In this document: positions 1 to 6,214 of the stretch, in pieces
How the letters are laid out: every line of letters begins with the position of its first letter
Numbering within the stretch: the first letter of the stretch is position 1
Origin: Singulisphaera sp. GP187
GTDB lineage: Bacteria; Pseudomonadota; Gammaproteobacteria; Burkholderiales; Burkholderiaceae_C
Reading direction: 5' to 3'
NCBI GenBank assembly: GCA_943327965.2
Contig: CALPYQ020000063.1
Span: 1 to 7,734 of the forward strand
Length of the DNA stretch: 7,734 bases
Program-made: the position numbers and the translations under genes
The notes under the pieces: model-generated
Told to the model about the DNA's origin: nothing
Databases searched by the model: none
The model's input: only the letters and a program-made list of their open reading frames with translations

Positions 1-767
1 AAGCCACCGCAGTAAATGCCGTTTCTCTCGCCCACAGAACCATCGGCCTGCACATTGAACTTGGGCACCACGAACAAGCTGATGCCTTTGCTGCCCACAG
101 GCGCATCGGGCAAGCGTGCCAACACCAAGTGAACAATGTTGGGCGCTAAATTGTGCTCGCCTGCACTGATGAAAATCTTTTGACCCGTCAGGCGATAACT
201 GCCATCGGCCTGAGGTTCTGCCTTGGTACGCAACATGCCCAAGTCGGTGCCGCAATGAGGTTCAGTCAGGCACATGGTGCCCGTCCATTCACCGCTGGTG
301 AGTTTGGGCAAGTAGGTATTTTTTTGCTCTACAGAGCCATGCGCAGACAAGCAAGCGTGTGCACCATGCGACAGACCGGGGTACATGGTCCAAGCCTGAT
401 TGGCGGAATTGAGCATTTCAAAGAAGCACTGGTTGACCACCAAGGGCAAAGCTTGTCCGCCATATTCTTCTTGGGCACTGAGTGCCGCCCAGCCCGCATC
501 GATGTATTGTTGGTAGGCATCTTTGAAGCCGGAAGGTGCTGCTACTTCGTGGGTGTCTCGGTCCAGCTTGCAACCTTCTTCGTCGCCCGACACATTGAGC
601 GGAAATACCACTTCAGCGGCAAATTTACCGCCCTCTTCCAAAACGGCATTGATGGTGTCCGCATCGGTCTCGGCATGCTTTGGCATGGCCTTCAATTCAT
701 TTTCTAAATCGAGCAATTCGTGCAGCACAAATTGCATGTCACGCAGAGGAGGGGTATAGCTTGGCAT
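1..767 (-). CDS. Acyl-CoA dehydrogenase (FadE/DmdC-like), N-terminal part, cut by window edge
   Basis: An open frame on the minus strand starts at the ATG at 767-765 and stays open for 255 codons to the window edge, so the C-terminal part is missing. The protein begins MPSYTPPLRDMQFVLHELLD, the short N-terminal extension typical of the roughly 600-residue acyl-CoA dehydrogenases that include FadE-type and DmdC (3-methylmercaptopropionyl-CoA dehydrogenase) enzymes. Residues 165-180 (MCLTEPHCGTDLGMLR) and 193-204 (LTGQKIFISAGE) are the flavin and substrate-binding motifs of the middle beta domain. Such enzymes oxidise an acyl-CoA to the 2-enoyl-CoA using FAD, in the cytoplasm, as the first step of beta-oxidation. 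A GGAAAG ribosome site lies about 8 nt before the start. The TetR gene ends 46 nt upstream on the same strand, so the two are probably co-transcribed. Chain-length or thio-acid specificity cannot be told, and the catalytic Glu lies outside the window. Confidence 0.93.
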   Translation of the reverse strand, partial: MPSYTPPLRDMQFVLHELLDLENELKAMPKHAETDADTINAVLEEGGKFAAEVVFPLNVSGDEEGCKLDRDTHEVAAPSGFKDAYQQYIDAGWAALSAQEEYGGQALPLVVNQCFFEMLNSANQAWTMYPGLSHGAHACLSAHGSVEQKNTYLPKLTSGEWTGTMCLTEPHCGTDLGMLRTKAEPQADGSYRLTGQKIFISAGEHNLAPNIVHLVLARLPDAPVGSKGISLFVVPKFNVQADGSVGERNGIYCGG

Positions 768-813
768 GGTTTACTTTCCGAAAAAATTACAAAGTTGTTT
801 GGAGTCGGTCGAT

Positions 814-1500
814 TTATTCAGGTTGATTGCGCGCCACAATTTCACTGAAGCCTTTGCGCGCGCGTTCGGCAGCACCGGGGTTTCGCAGAAATCGAGCCTC
901 GTAATGCAAGGCCAATATCAGGCCGTGTATCTCGAAAGCTACTTGCAAGGGGTCGGCTTTGTCGGTCAGATGTTTTTCTTTTTGGGCTTGCGCCACAGAT
1001 CGCTGCAATGCGTTTTGCCACGTGTTAACCGACGAGGCCAAGGCATCACGCACCGAACCGGGTCGATCGTCAAACTCTACAGCGCCACTGATGTAAATGC
1101 AGCCGGAATCAATTTCTGTGGAGATGCGTTGCATCCAATTGTCAAACAGGGATTGCAAGCGCGGTAAGCCGCGAGGACAACTCAGGGCGGGGTAAAAAAC
1201 TTCTGTTTCAAATCGATCGTGATACTCACGGATGACCGATATTTGCAGCTCTTCACGCGATCCGAAATGCGCAAACACCCCGGATTTGCTCATGCCTGTT
1301 ACTTCGGCCAAGGCGCCAATTGACAAGCCTTCTAAGCCAATTTGTGAGGCCAAACCCAAGGCCGCATCAACGATGGTGGCCTTGGTTTGTCGACCTTTGT
1401 GCAAGGTGCGGCCGCTGCCATCGTCGGCGCTGCGAATTGCGTGGGTCGCTTGGGCTGACGATGCGTTGGCTGTAGTGATGTGTCTGACTGTCATATTCAT
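814..1500 (-). CDS. TetR/AcrR-family transcriptional repressor
   Basis: The 228-residue product has a 38-residue polar N-terminal tail, then a TetR DNA-binding domain. The stretch RQTKATIVDAALGLASQIGL (37-56) starts the domain, and the helix-turn-helix is about 61-86 (IGALAEVTGMSKSGVFAHFG, then SREELQ). The remaining 140 residues are a helical ligand and dimer domain with no signature I can assign to a ligand. Such proteins act as dimers in the cytoplasm and release DNA when an effector binds. The gene lies just upstream of the acyl-CoA dehydrogenase on the same strand, so an acyl-CoA or fatty-acid effector is a reasonable inference. The start is uncertain: ATG at 1500 and ATG at 1494 are both in frame, neither has a Shine-Dalgarno sequence, and the palindromic operator begins one base upstream of the first. 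The mRNA may be nearly leaderless, or a later start may be used, since the tail before the HTH is long. Confidence 0.92.
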   Translation of the reverse strand: MNMTVRHITTANASSAQATHAIRSADDGSGRTLHKGRQTKATIVDAALGLASQIGLEGLSIGALAEVTGMSKSGVFAHFGSREELQISVIREYHDRFETEVFYPALSCPRGLPRLQSLFDNWMQRISTEIDSGCIYISGAVEFDDRPGSVRDALASSVNTWQNALQRSVAQAQKEKHLTDKADPLQVAFEIHGLILALHYEARFLRNPGAAERARKGFSEIVARNQPE

Positions 1501-1501
1501 A

Positions 1502-1525
1502 AAAATAGAACGCTCGTTCTATTTT
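1502..1525. promoter_or_regulatory. Palindromic TetR operator, probably autoregulatory
   Basis: There are 11-bp perfect inverted arms, AAAATAGAACG and CGTTCTATTTT, separated by CT. The AGAACG-NN-CGTTCT core is the kind of site bound by TetR dimers. It lies immediately before the TetR gene, with only base 1501 between it and the ATG. A bound dimer would block transcription of the TetR gene and the acyl-CoA dehydrogenase gene behind it. The palindrome is seen directly; binding by this TetR protein is inferred from position and symmetry. Confidence 0.85.
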
Positions 1526-1549
1526 GCATGAAAATCAGCGTTGAAGCAA
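1521..1549 (-). promoter_or_regulatory. Possible promoter of the TetR/acyl-CoA dehydrogenase operon
   Basis: On the minus strand, TTGCTT (1549-1544) and CAAAAT (1526-1521) are 17 bp apart, matching sigma-70 -35 and -10 boxes at 3 and 4 of 6 positions. The -10 box overlaps the outer arm of the TetR palindrome. Transcription would start inside the palindrome and leave only about a dozen bases before the ATG at 1500. The match is modest, so this is a positional suggestion. Confidence 0.33.
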
Positions 1550-1588
1550 AAAGAAAGGGCGAATCAGGGTTATTCCTGAATCGCCCTT
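1548..1588 (-). terminator. Rho-independent terminator of the catabolic operon
   Basis: Two 14-nt arms, AAGGGCGAATCAGG (1555-1568) and CCTGAATCGCCCTT (1575-1588), pair with a single mismatch around a 6-nt loop. Read on the minus strand the stem is followed by TCTTTTT (1554-1548). It lies about 80 nt past the FAH-family stop codon and just before the TetR promoter region, so it separates the two minus-strand units. No T run follows on the plus strand, so it appears one-directional. Confidence 0.87.
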
Positions 1589-1609
1589 ACTGGCTAAAAC
1601 TCACGCACC

Positions 1610-1644
1610 ACCGGACCGGTTAATGAGCCCGTTCATGGTCCGGT
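1610..1644. repeat. Inverted repeat in the 3' untranslated region of the operon
   Basis: ACCGGACC (1610-1617) and GGTCCGGT (1637-1644) are perfect 8-bp inverted arms around 19 nt. Inside the loop ATGA (1623-1626) and TCAT (1633-1636) can also pair. It lies between the FAH-family stop codon (1667-1669) and the terminator. A second small inverted repeat, GGTC-AAC-GACC, is at 1648-1658. No T run follows, so this is not itself a terminator. It may protect the mRNA 3' end or be a protein-binding site. Function unknown. Confidence 0.5.
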
Positions 1645-1666
1645 TGCGGTCAACGACCCATTCGCT

Positions 1667-2536
1667 TTAGGCCTTGCGCTTGAACGCCACCACTTTTTGG
1701 GTTTGCTCGCCCAGGCCTTCAATGCCCAGGTGCATGACATCACCCTTCTTGAGGTAAACAGGCGCGGGCTGGCCGTCCTTCTTGATGCCCATGCCCACGC
1801 CAGGTGGCGTACCGGTGGTGATGATGTCACCAGGCTCAAGGGTCATGAACTGGCTGACATAACTCACCAACTTGGTCACGCCAAAAATCATGGTCTTGGT
1901 GGTGCCGGTTTGCATGCGCTGACCGTTGACATCCAAGAACATCTTTAAATTTTGAACATTGGGAACTTCGTCTTTGGTGACCATCCAAGGGCCAATAGGG
2001 CCAAAGGTGTCGCAACCCTTGCCCTTGTCCCAAGTGCCACCCAATTCAATTTGGAACTCGCGCTCGCTCACATCGTTGACTGTGCAATAACCAGCGACAT
2101 AGTCGAGGGCTTCTTTTTGGGACACATAACTGGCGCGCTTGCCAATGACAATGCCCAACTCAACTTCCCAGTCGGACTTGACAGAGCCTTTGGGCAACAT
2201 GACGTCGTCGTTGGGTCCTTGAATGCAAGAGATGGCCTTGGTGAACACGATGGGTTCTTTGGGCACTGGCAAATTGGATTCTGCGGCATGGTCGGCATAG
2301 TTCAAACCAATGGCAATGAACTTGGACACGTTGGCCACAGGGCAACCCATGCGAGGCTTACCGCGAACCAAAGGCAGTTTGTCGGTTTTAATTTTGGCCA
2401 ATTTGGCGAGAACTTTGTCGGACAGTTGGGCAGGGCCAATGTCAGGGACCACGCCGCTTAAATCGCGCAATTTGCCTGCGGCATCAATGAGACCTGGTTT
2501 TTCTTTGCCGGGTTGACCATAACGTACGAGTTTCAT
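1667..2536 (-). CDS. FAH-family hydrolase, probable 2,4-diketo-3-deoxy-sugar-acid hydrolase
   Basis: The 289-residue protein belongs to the fumarylacetoacetate hydrolase superfamily. The domain spans about 72-286: FIAIGLNYADHAAE (73-86) with H83 and E86, then DWEVELGIVIG with metal ligands E124 and E126, NDVSERE with D155, KGKGCDTFGPIGPW (171-184), and the ITTGTPPGVG loop (239-248). Members hydrolyse C-C bonds of diketo acids or decarboxylate them, using Mg2+ or Mn2+, in the cytoplasm. Beside a sugar-acid dehydratase and SDRs, the best-fitting job is splitting a 2,4-diketo-3-deoxy acid to pyruvate and a hydroxy acid, as in the L-fuconate and L-rhamnonate pathways. Automatic labels such as ureidoglycolate lyase or 5-carboxymethyl-2-hydroxymuconate isomerase are alternatives that fit the context less well. 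The ATG at 2536 is chosen because AAAGGAAG sits just before it and the family N-terminus MKLVRYG begins there. A TTG at 2617 would add 27 unrelated residues. Confidence 0.9.
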   Translation of the reverse strand: MKLVRYGQPGKEKPGLIDAAGKLRDLSGVVPDIGPAQLSDKVLAKLAKIKTDKLPLVRGKPRMGCPVANVSKFIAIGLNYADHAAESNLPVPKEPIVFTKAISCIQGPNDDVMLPKGSVKSDWEVELGIVIGKRASYVSQKEALDYVAGYCTVNDVSEREFQIELGGTWDKGKGCDTFGPIGPWMVTKDEVPNVQNLKMFLDVNGQRMQTGTTKTMIFGVTKLVSYVSQFMTLEPGDIITTGTPPGVGMGIKKDGQPAPVYLKKGDVMHLGIEGLGEQTQKVVAFKRKA

Positions 2537-2541
2537 CTGAA

Positions 2542-2549
2542 CTTCCTTT
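2542..2549 (-). promoter_or_regulatory. Ribosome binding site of the FAH-family gene
   Basis: On the minus strand AAAGGAAG ends 5 nt before the ATG at 2536. It is the clearest Shine-Dalgarno sequence in the catabolic operon and fixes the start of the FAH-family gene downstream of the in-frame TTG at 2617. It lies in the 77-nt gap after the second SDR gene, where I see no terminator or convincing promoter. Confidence 0.75.
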
Positions 2550-2613
2550 GATTGACTATTTGAGTGTGATTCAAGAACCGAATGCGGACGGCGTGATTGT
2601 GATCTAAATTGGC

Positions 2614-3363
2614 TCAATAAGTGGAACGACCACCGGACAAATCAAAGACGGCGCCCGTTGAGAACGAACATTCTTCGGTCATGAGCCAAGTGACCATTGC
2701 AGCGACTTCGTCGGGCGTTCCAAAGCGGCCCATGGGAATTTTGGAGAGCATGAATTGAATGTGCTCAGGGGTCATCTGATCGAAGATGGCCGTTTTGACT
2801 GCGGCCGGTGTGACGCAATTGACGCGCACATTGGTGGTGGCCAACTCTTTGCCCAAAGATTTGGTCATGGCCATGACGGCTGCTTTGCTGGCGCTGTAGG
2901 CACTGGCGTTGGGATTGCCATCTTTACCAGCCACCGAAGCGATGTTGACAATGCGACCGGCTGGGCGGTCTTTTAAATGCGGCGCCCATTCTCTGCAGCA
3001 ATAAAAAACACCCTGAATGTTGACGTCCATCACCTGTTGCCATGCATCAACGGGGTAGTTCCACATTTGCGTGTTGGGGCCTGTGATGCCCGCGCTGTTG
3101 ACCACCGCATCGACGGGGCCGTTTTTCAAGGTGGCTTCTTTGGCGGCAACCACGGAAGCATGTTGTGACACATCGACCTGCACGGTGTGCACAGAACCTG
3201 GATGCTTCAAGCTGGCAGCCGCTGTGCTTAATCCGGCTGCATCGCGATCCCACAATGTGACGCTGCCGCCAGAGGCCAAAACACGTTCAGCAATGGCGTA
3301 GCCCAAACCTGTTGCACCACCGGTAATGACCGCATGGCGGCCTTTCATGTCGTATTGATTCAT
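2614..3363 (-). CDS. Short-chain dehydrogenase/reductase (classical SDR, FabG-like)
   Basis: A 249-residue classical SDR. The Rossmann glycine motif is TGGATGLG (14-21). D39 at the end of the second strand suggests NAD(H) rather than NADP(H). The family NNAG motif is NSAG (89-92), and the catalytic set is N115, S143, Y156 and K160 (YSASK). The C-terminus, DLSGGRSTY, is of the type I associate with SDRs beside FAH-family genes. Such enzymes oxidise or reduce a hydroxyl or ketone on a small cytoplasmic substrate. In this operon it could oxidise the 2-keto-3-deoxy acid at C4, or oxidise an earlier sugar or later hydroxy-acid product; sequence alone does not choose between it and the other SDR. 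It lies 115 nt after that SDR gene and 77 nt before the hydrolase gene. The ATG at 3363 has no clear ribosome site. A second ATG five codons later is also possible, but it too has none. Confidence 0.9.
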   Translation of the reverse strand: MNQYDMKGRHAVITGGATGLGYAIAERVLASGGSVTLWDRDAAGLSTAAASLKHPGSVHTVQVDVSQHASVVAAKEATLKNGPVDAVVNSAGITGPNTQMWNYPVDAWQQVMDVNIQGVFYCCREWAPHLKDRPAGRIVNIASVAGKDGNPNASAYSASKAAVMAMTKSLGKELATTNVRVNCVTPAAVKTAIFDQMTPEHIQFMLSKIPMGRFGTPDEVAAMVTWLMTEECSFSTGAVFDLSGGRSTY

Positions 3364-3478
3364 GGCATTTGAGTTGGTTGAAGGGTTGAAAAAAAGAATG
3401 CTGAGAGCTTGGCGTCATATTGAAAAAATCAAATCCTTCACTCGGACTAGATTTTGCAATAGGCCCGCAAGCCAAGTA

Positions 3479-4213
3479 TCAAATGGTCATGCCGCCATCG
3501 ACCATGTAAGCGTTGCCGGTGGCAAATGCCGCTTCGTCAGATGCCAAAAACACCACAATGGGCGCAATTTCGTGGGCCTGCGCCAAACGCCCCATGGGCT
3601 GGCGCGCAATGAAATTCTTGCGGGCCTGCACCGGATCGGCTTCGGCGTTGATGCGGTCTTGCAATGAGGGCGTGTCGACGGTACCTGGGCAAATGGCATT
3701 GCAGCGAATACCCTTGGCCACAAAATCGGCGGCCACGCTTTTGGTCAAGCCAATGACGGCTGCTTTGGAAGCGCCGTAAATGAATCGATTGGGCAAACCG
3801 CGCACGCTAGAGCAGACGCTGGCCATGTTGATGATGCTGCCACCCCCTTGTTCGAGCATTTTGGGCAAGACGGCCTGAATCATCCAAAACTGACCGCGCG
3901 CATTCAAATTGAAAGCAAAGTCCCAATCTTTGTCGGTGGCTTGCAGAATGGTGCCGCCGTGCACCACACCCGCGCAATTGAACAAGGCATCGATGCGCGG
4001 AATGAGGGCCACTTGTTTTTGAATGTCATCTTTGTTCATGACATCCAGCACAGCGGTGTGCACATTGGCAACCCCAGCGTAAGCCTTGAGCAGCTCGGGA
4101 TTGACATCGGTTGCCCAGACTGTGGCGCCTTCGGCCACCATGGCCAAGACGGCGGCATGTCCAATGCCTTGTCCCGCTGCAGTGACCAGGATATTTTTGT
4201 TTTTCAATCTCAT
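3479..4213 (-). CDS. SDR similar to 2-keto-3-deoxy-L-fuconate dehydrogenase / DHRS6 (BDH2)
   Basis: A 244-residue classical SDR. It has TAAGQGIG (11-18) for the cofactor, D36 pointing to NAD+, NCAG (79-82), and catalytic N104, S132, Y146 and K150. From memory it aligns without gaps to human DHRS6/BDH2 over long stretches, including PGTVDTPSLQDRI (176-188) and GLTKSVAADF (155-164). That group contains the Xanthomonas 2-keto-3-deoxy-L-fuconate dehydrogenase. R143, R187 and R204 correspond to the arginine cluster described for the carboxylate pocket of human DHRS6, which suits a keto-acid substrate. The probable reaction is NAD+-dependent oxidation of a 2-keto-3-deoxy sugar acid to the 2,4-diketo form used by the FAH-family enzyme. 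Its ATG overlaps the dehydratase stop (ATGA, 4210-4213), with GGAG at 4225-4222 eight bases before it, so translation is probably coupled. An extension to 4393 would only run through the dehydratase in the wrong frame. Confidence 0.9.
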   Translation of the reverse strand: MRLKNKNILVTAAGQGIGHAAVLAMVAEGATVWATDVNPELLKAYAGVANVHTAVLDVMNKDDIQKQVALIPRIDALFNCAGVVHGGTILQATDKDWDFAFNLNARGQFWMIQAVLPKMLEQGGGSIINMASVCSSVRGLPNRFIYGASKAAVIGLTKSVAADFVAKGIRCNAICPGTVDTPSLQDRINAEADPVQARKNFIARQPMGRLAQAHEIAPIVVFLASDEAAFATGNAYMVDGGMTI

Positions 4214-5322
4214 GCTTTGATCTCCAAATGAATCTTTTGACGTTTTTCGATGGCTTGCCAGTCCCAATCGATGCCTAAGCCAGGCGTGTCGGGCGGGTAT
4301 GCAAAGCCGTCGAGGACTTTCATCCTTGAATGCGTGATGTCGTCGAGTTGTGGAATGTATTCCACCCAAGTGGCATTGGGCACCGCCGCGCACAAACTGA
4401 CATGCAGTTCCATTAAAAAATGAGGGCAGACCGGCACATCAAAGGTTTCTGCCAAGTGCGCCGTTTTAATCCAGGGCGTGATACCGCCAATGCGCGCCAC
4501 ATCGGGCTGCACCACACTGCACGCGCCTTGCTCTAAATACTCTCGGAATTGCATGGGGTGGTACATCGACTCGCCCACCGCCACAGGTATGGTGGTGTGT
4601 TCGCGCAAATGTCGGTGACCCGATACATCTTCGGCGGGCAAGGGTTCTTCAAGCCACGCCAAATCGAGGCCTTCAAAAGCTTTGGCTCGTCTGACCACCT
4701 CGGCGCGATGGAAGCCCTGATTGGCATCGGTCATGATTTCAAAACCCGATCCCACCGCTAAGCGCACAGCCGACAAACGCGCCACATCCTCGCTGACATG
4801 CGGGCGTCCAATTTTGATTTTGGCGCCCTTGAATCCATCGGCTTTGGCTTGCAGTGTTTGTTCTACCAACACCTCGGGTGACAACTGCAGCCAACCGCCT
4901 TCGGTGGTGTACAGCGGCACCTTGCTTTGGGCCCCACCCAACAACTGCCACAAAGGCAATTGCTGGCTTTGCGCGCGCCAATCCCACAGGGCGGTGTCGA
5001 CACAGGCCAAGGCCAAACTGGTGATGGCGCCGACGGCGGTGGCATGGGTGTGAAAAAACAAATCTTTCCAAATGGCTTCAACCCGGACAGGGTTTTGCCC
5101 CAACAAGCGGGGTGCCAAATGGTCTTTGAGGAGGGCCATGACCGAACTGCCGCCCGTCCCAATGGTGTAGGCATAGCCTGTCGCCTGAATGCCATCGCTG
5201 CACACCAAGGTGAGCAAGATGGTTTCTTGGGTGACAAAGGCTTGGATGGCGTCTGTGCGCTCCACCTTGGGCGGCAAATTGACCTGACGCAAATGAACGC
5301 GATCGATGGTGACAGAAGTCAT
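4210..5322 (-). CDS. Enolase-superfamily (mandelate racemase subgroup) sugar-acid dehydratase
   Basis: The 370-residue protein shows the whole mandelate-racemase active site. A capping domain comes first (1-125), then a barrel with KIK (168-170, K170 the likely base), metal ligands D199 (TDANQG), E225 (WLEEP) and E251 (VGES), and the D274/H301 dyad (VQPDVARIGG and CPHFLMELH). The H301 region followed by NATWVEY resembles galactarate/talarate-type dehydratases. Such enzymes remove a proton next to the carboxylate and eliminate water, giving a 2-keto-3-deoxy acid, with Mg2+ in the cytoplasm. L-fuconate dehydratase of the FucD type is about 440 residues, so this is not a close copy of it. L-rhamnonate, L-lyxonate, galactarate or another acid remain possible, as does racemase or epimerase activity. 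It is the first gene of the minus-strand operon. The ATG at 5322 lacks a clear ribosome site. Confidence 0.9.
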   Translation of the reverse strand: MTSVTIDRVHLRQVNLPPKVERTDAIQAFVTQETILLTLVCSDGIQATGYAYTIGTGGSSVMALLKDHLAPRLLGQNPVRVEAIWKDLFFHTHATAVGAITSLALACVDTALWDWRAQSQQLPLWQLLGGAQSKVPLYTTEGGWLQLSPEVLVEQTLQAKADGFKGAKIKIGRPHVSEDVARLSAVRLAVGSGFEIMTDANQGFHRAEVVRRAKAFEGLDLAWLEEPLPAEDVSGHRHLREHTTIPVAVGESMYHPMQFREYLEQGACSVVQPDVARIGGITPWIKTAHLAETFDVPVCPHFLMELHVSLCAAVPNATWVEYIPQLDDITHSRMKVLDGFAYPPDTPGLGIDWDWQAIEKRQKIHLEIKA

Positions 5323-5398
5323 GTTGAAAAATGTTGTGAGGAGTTCGGGTTTATGCGTATCAAAACTGGCTTGACCCTCGCTCAGGTTCCATGTGAAG

Positions 5399-5427
5399 AT
5401 TGTGCAACTGGTCTGACCAATTGTCCA
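5399..5427 (-). promoter_or_regulatory. Predicted sigma-70 promoter of the catabolic operon
   Basis: On the minus strand TGGACA (5427-5422, 5 of 6 to consensus) and CACAAT (5404-5399, 4 of 6) are exactly 17 bp apart. Transcription would start near 5392 and give a leader of about 70 nt before the dehydratase ATG. The FadR-type operator fills the spacer, an arrangement that suits repression by blocking polymerase. Confidence 0.6.
5405..5423. promoter_or_regulatory. GntR/FadR-type operator in the divergent control region
   Basis: The site has 9-bp arms, CAACTGGTC and GACCAATTG, around a central T, with one mismatched pair (5408/5420). The TGGTC-N-GACCA core matches the classical TNGTNNNACNA operator pattern of the FadR subfamily (FadR, LldR, PdhR). 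It lies between the divergent dehydratase and GntR genes, 25 bp before the TTG start of the latter. The GntR protein encoded here is the obvious binder, and would repress the catabolic operon and probably its own. The symmetry is seen; binding is inferred. The wider gap (5323-5447) holds only a weak plus-strand candidate, TTGACC (5371-5376) with an 18-bp spacer to GAAGAT, for the GntR promoter. Confidence 0.85.
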
Positions 5428-5447
5428 ATCCTCGTATTCCCTGAGCT

Positions 5448-6164
5448 TTGAAATCTATCGAACCCCAAAGGCTTTACCGCCAAATTGCCAAACAAATTCA
5501 AGGATTGATTTCCTCGGGTGAATTTGCCGTGGGCTCACGTTTGCCAGCCGAGCGGGACTTGGCCACCCAAATGGGCTTTAGCCGCCCCTCAGTGCGCGAG
5601 GCGCTCATTGCCTTGGAAGTCGAGGGTGTTATTGAAGTGCGCACGGGCTCTGGCATTTATGTCAAAAACTTGGGCAAGAAAAAGGCCACCAAATTAAACA
5701 CCCTCAACACGCCTGCCGAATGGGGGCCGCTAGAAGTCATGCGGGCCCGCTCTTTGATTGAAGCAGAAATGGCGGCCTTGGCCGCCGAGTTTGCCAACGC
5801 ACAAGATGTCAAGGCCATGACCCTCGCCCTGAAGGGCATGCAGAAAGATGCAAAGGCAGGCCGCATTCCCCGCGACAGTGACATTGCATTTCACATGGCC
5901 ATTGCCAATGCCTGCGCCAACAGTGTCATGCACGACACGCTGGCGCTTTATTTACAAGCCAGGAACGGTCCTTTGTTTGAGCGCTTGGGCGATTATTTTG
6001 AATCGCCCGCTTCGTGGACAGCTGCCATTGCAGAACACCAAGAAGTTCTAGCGGCCATTGAAGCGCGGGACCCACAGCGTGCCCGCAAAACCATGCAAAA
6101 ACATTTGAACCAAGCTCACAAACGATTCAGCGCTAGCTGGCGAAGCGCACCTTCTCGAACTTAG
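5448..6164 (+). CDS. GntR-family (FadR/FCD subfamily) transcriptional regulator
   Basis: The 238-residue regulator has an N-terminal winged helix (about 9-73), with GSRLPAERDLATQMGFSRPSVREAL (29-53) as the recognition region and RTGSGIYV (65-72) as the wing. The C-terminal FCD ligand domain (about 97-223) carries the usual metal set D145, H149 (SDIAFH), H197 (EHQEV) and H219 (QKHL), so it probably binds a carboxylate through a bound metal. The expected effector is the transported sugar acid or its 2-keto-3-deoxy product (inference). The start is a TTG: the preceding in-frame codons give TGA at 5442-5444, and no ATG precedes the HTH. The Shine-Dalgarno sequence is weak, which suggests low expression. 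It is divergent from the catabolic operon and 50 nt ahead of the TRAP genes on the same strand, so it likely controls both units from the operator at 5405-5423. Confidence 0.93.
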   Translation: MKSIEPQRLYRQIAKQIQGLISSGEFAVGSRLPAERDLATQMGFSRPSVREALIALEVEGVIEVRTGSGIYVKNLGKKKATKLNTLNTPAEWGPLEVMRARSLIEAEMAALAAEFANAQDVKAMTLALKGMQKDAKAGRIPRDSDIAFHMAIANACANSVMHDTLALYLQARNGPLFERLGDYFESPASWTAAIAEHQEVLAAIEARDPQRARKTMQKHLNQAHKRFSASWRSAPSRT

Positions 6165-6177
6165 TTTTTTCGCCAGC
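6136..6177. repeat. Inverted repeat spanning the GntR stop codon
   Basis: GCTGGCGAA (6136-6144) and TTCGCCAGC (6169-6177) are perfect 9-bp inverted arms around a 24-nt loop that holds the TAG stop (6162-6164) and most of a T6 run (6165-6170). A smaller competing hairpin, GAAG-CGCAC-CTTC (6142-6154), shares the left arm. It lies ahead of the dctP-type ribosome site (AAGGAG, 6201-6206) and is not a classical terminator, because the T run is partly inside the right arm. It may modulate read-through from the regulator gene into the transporter genes. Confidence 0.5.
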
Positions 6178-6214
6178 AATTCAACATTCCATCCAACCAC
6201 AAGGAGACATCGCA

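Noticed and set aside
153..707. A 184-codon plus-strand frame opposite the acyl-CoA dehydrogenase
   Set aside because: The minus strand encodes a convincing acyl-CoA dehydrogenase throughout; the plus frame shows no family features.
1952..2461. A 169-codon plus-strand frame opposite the FAH-family gene
   Set aside because: It is a shadow of the conserved hydrolase frame with no motif of its own.
3364..3478. A possible terminator or internal promoter in the 115-nt gap between the two SDR genes
   Set aside because: Only a 6-bp distant inverted match and an A/T run (3389-3395) are present; no stable stem and no good -35/-10 pair.
4214..4393. A 60-residue N-terminal extension of the DHRS6-like SDR
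   Set aside because: It would run inside the dehydratase gene in another frame; the family N-terminus and the GGAG ribosome site both place the start at 4213.
4210..5322. Naming the dehydratase L-fuconate dehydratase
   Set aside because: That family is about 440 residues, this protein is 370 and its C-terminal active-site region looks more like galactarate/talarate types; the substrate is left open.
4927..5451. A 174-codon plus-strand frame running over the dehydratase start and the divergent control region
   Set aside because: It covers the operator and promoter, lies antisense to conserved dehydratase sequence and has low-complexity composition.
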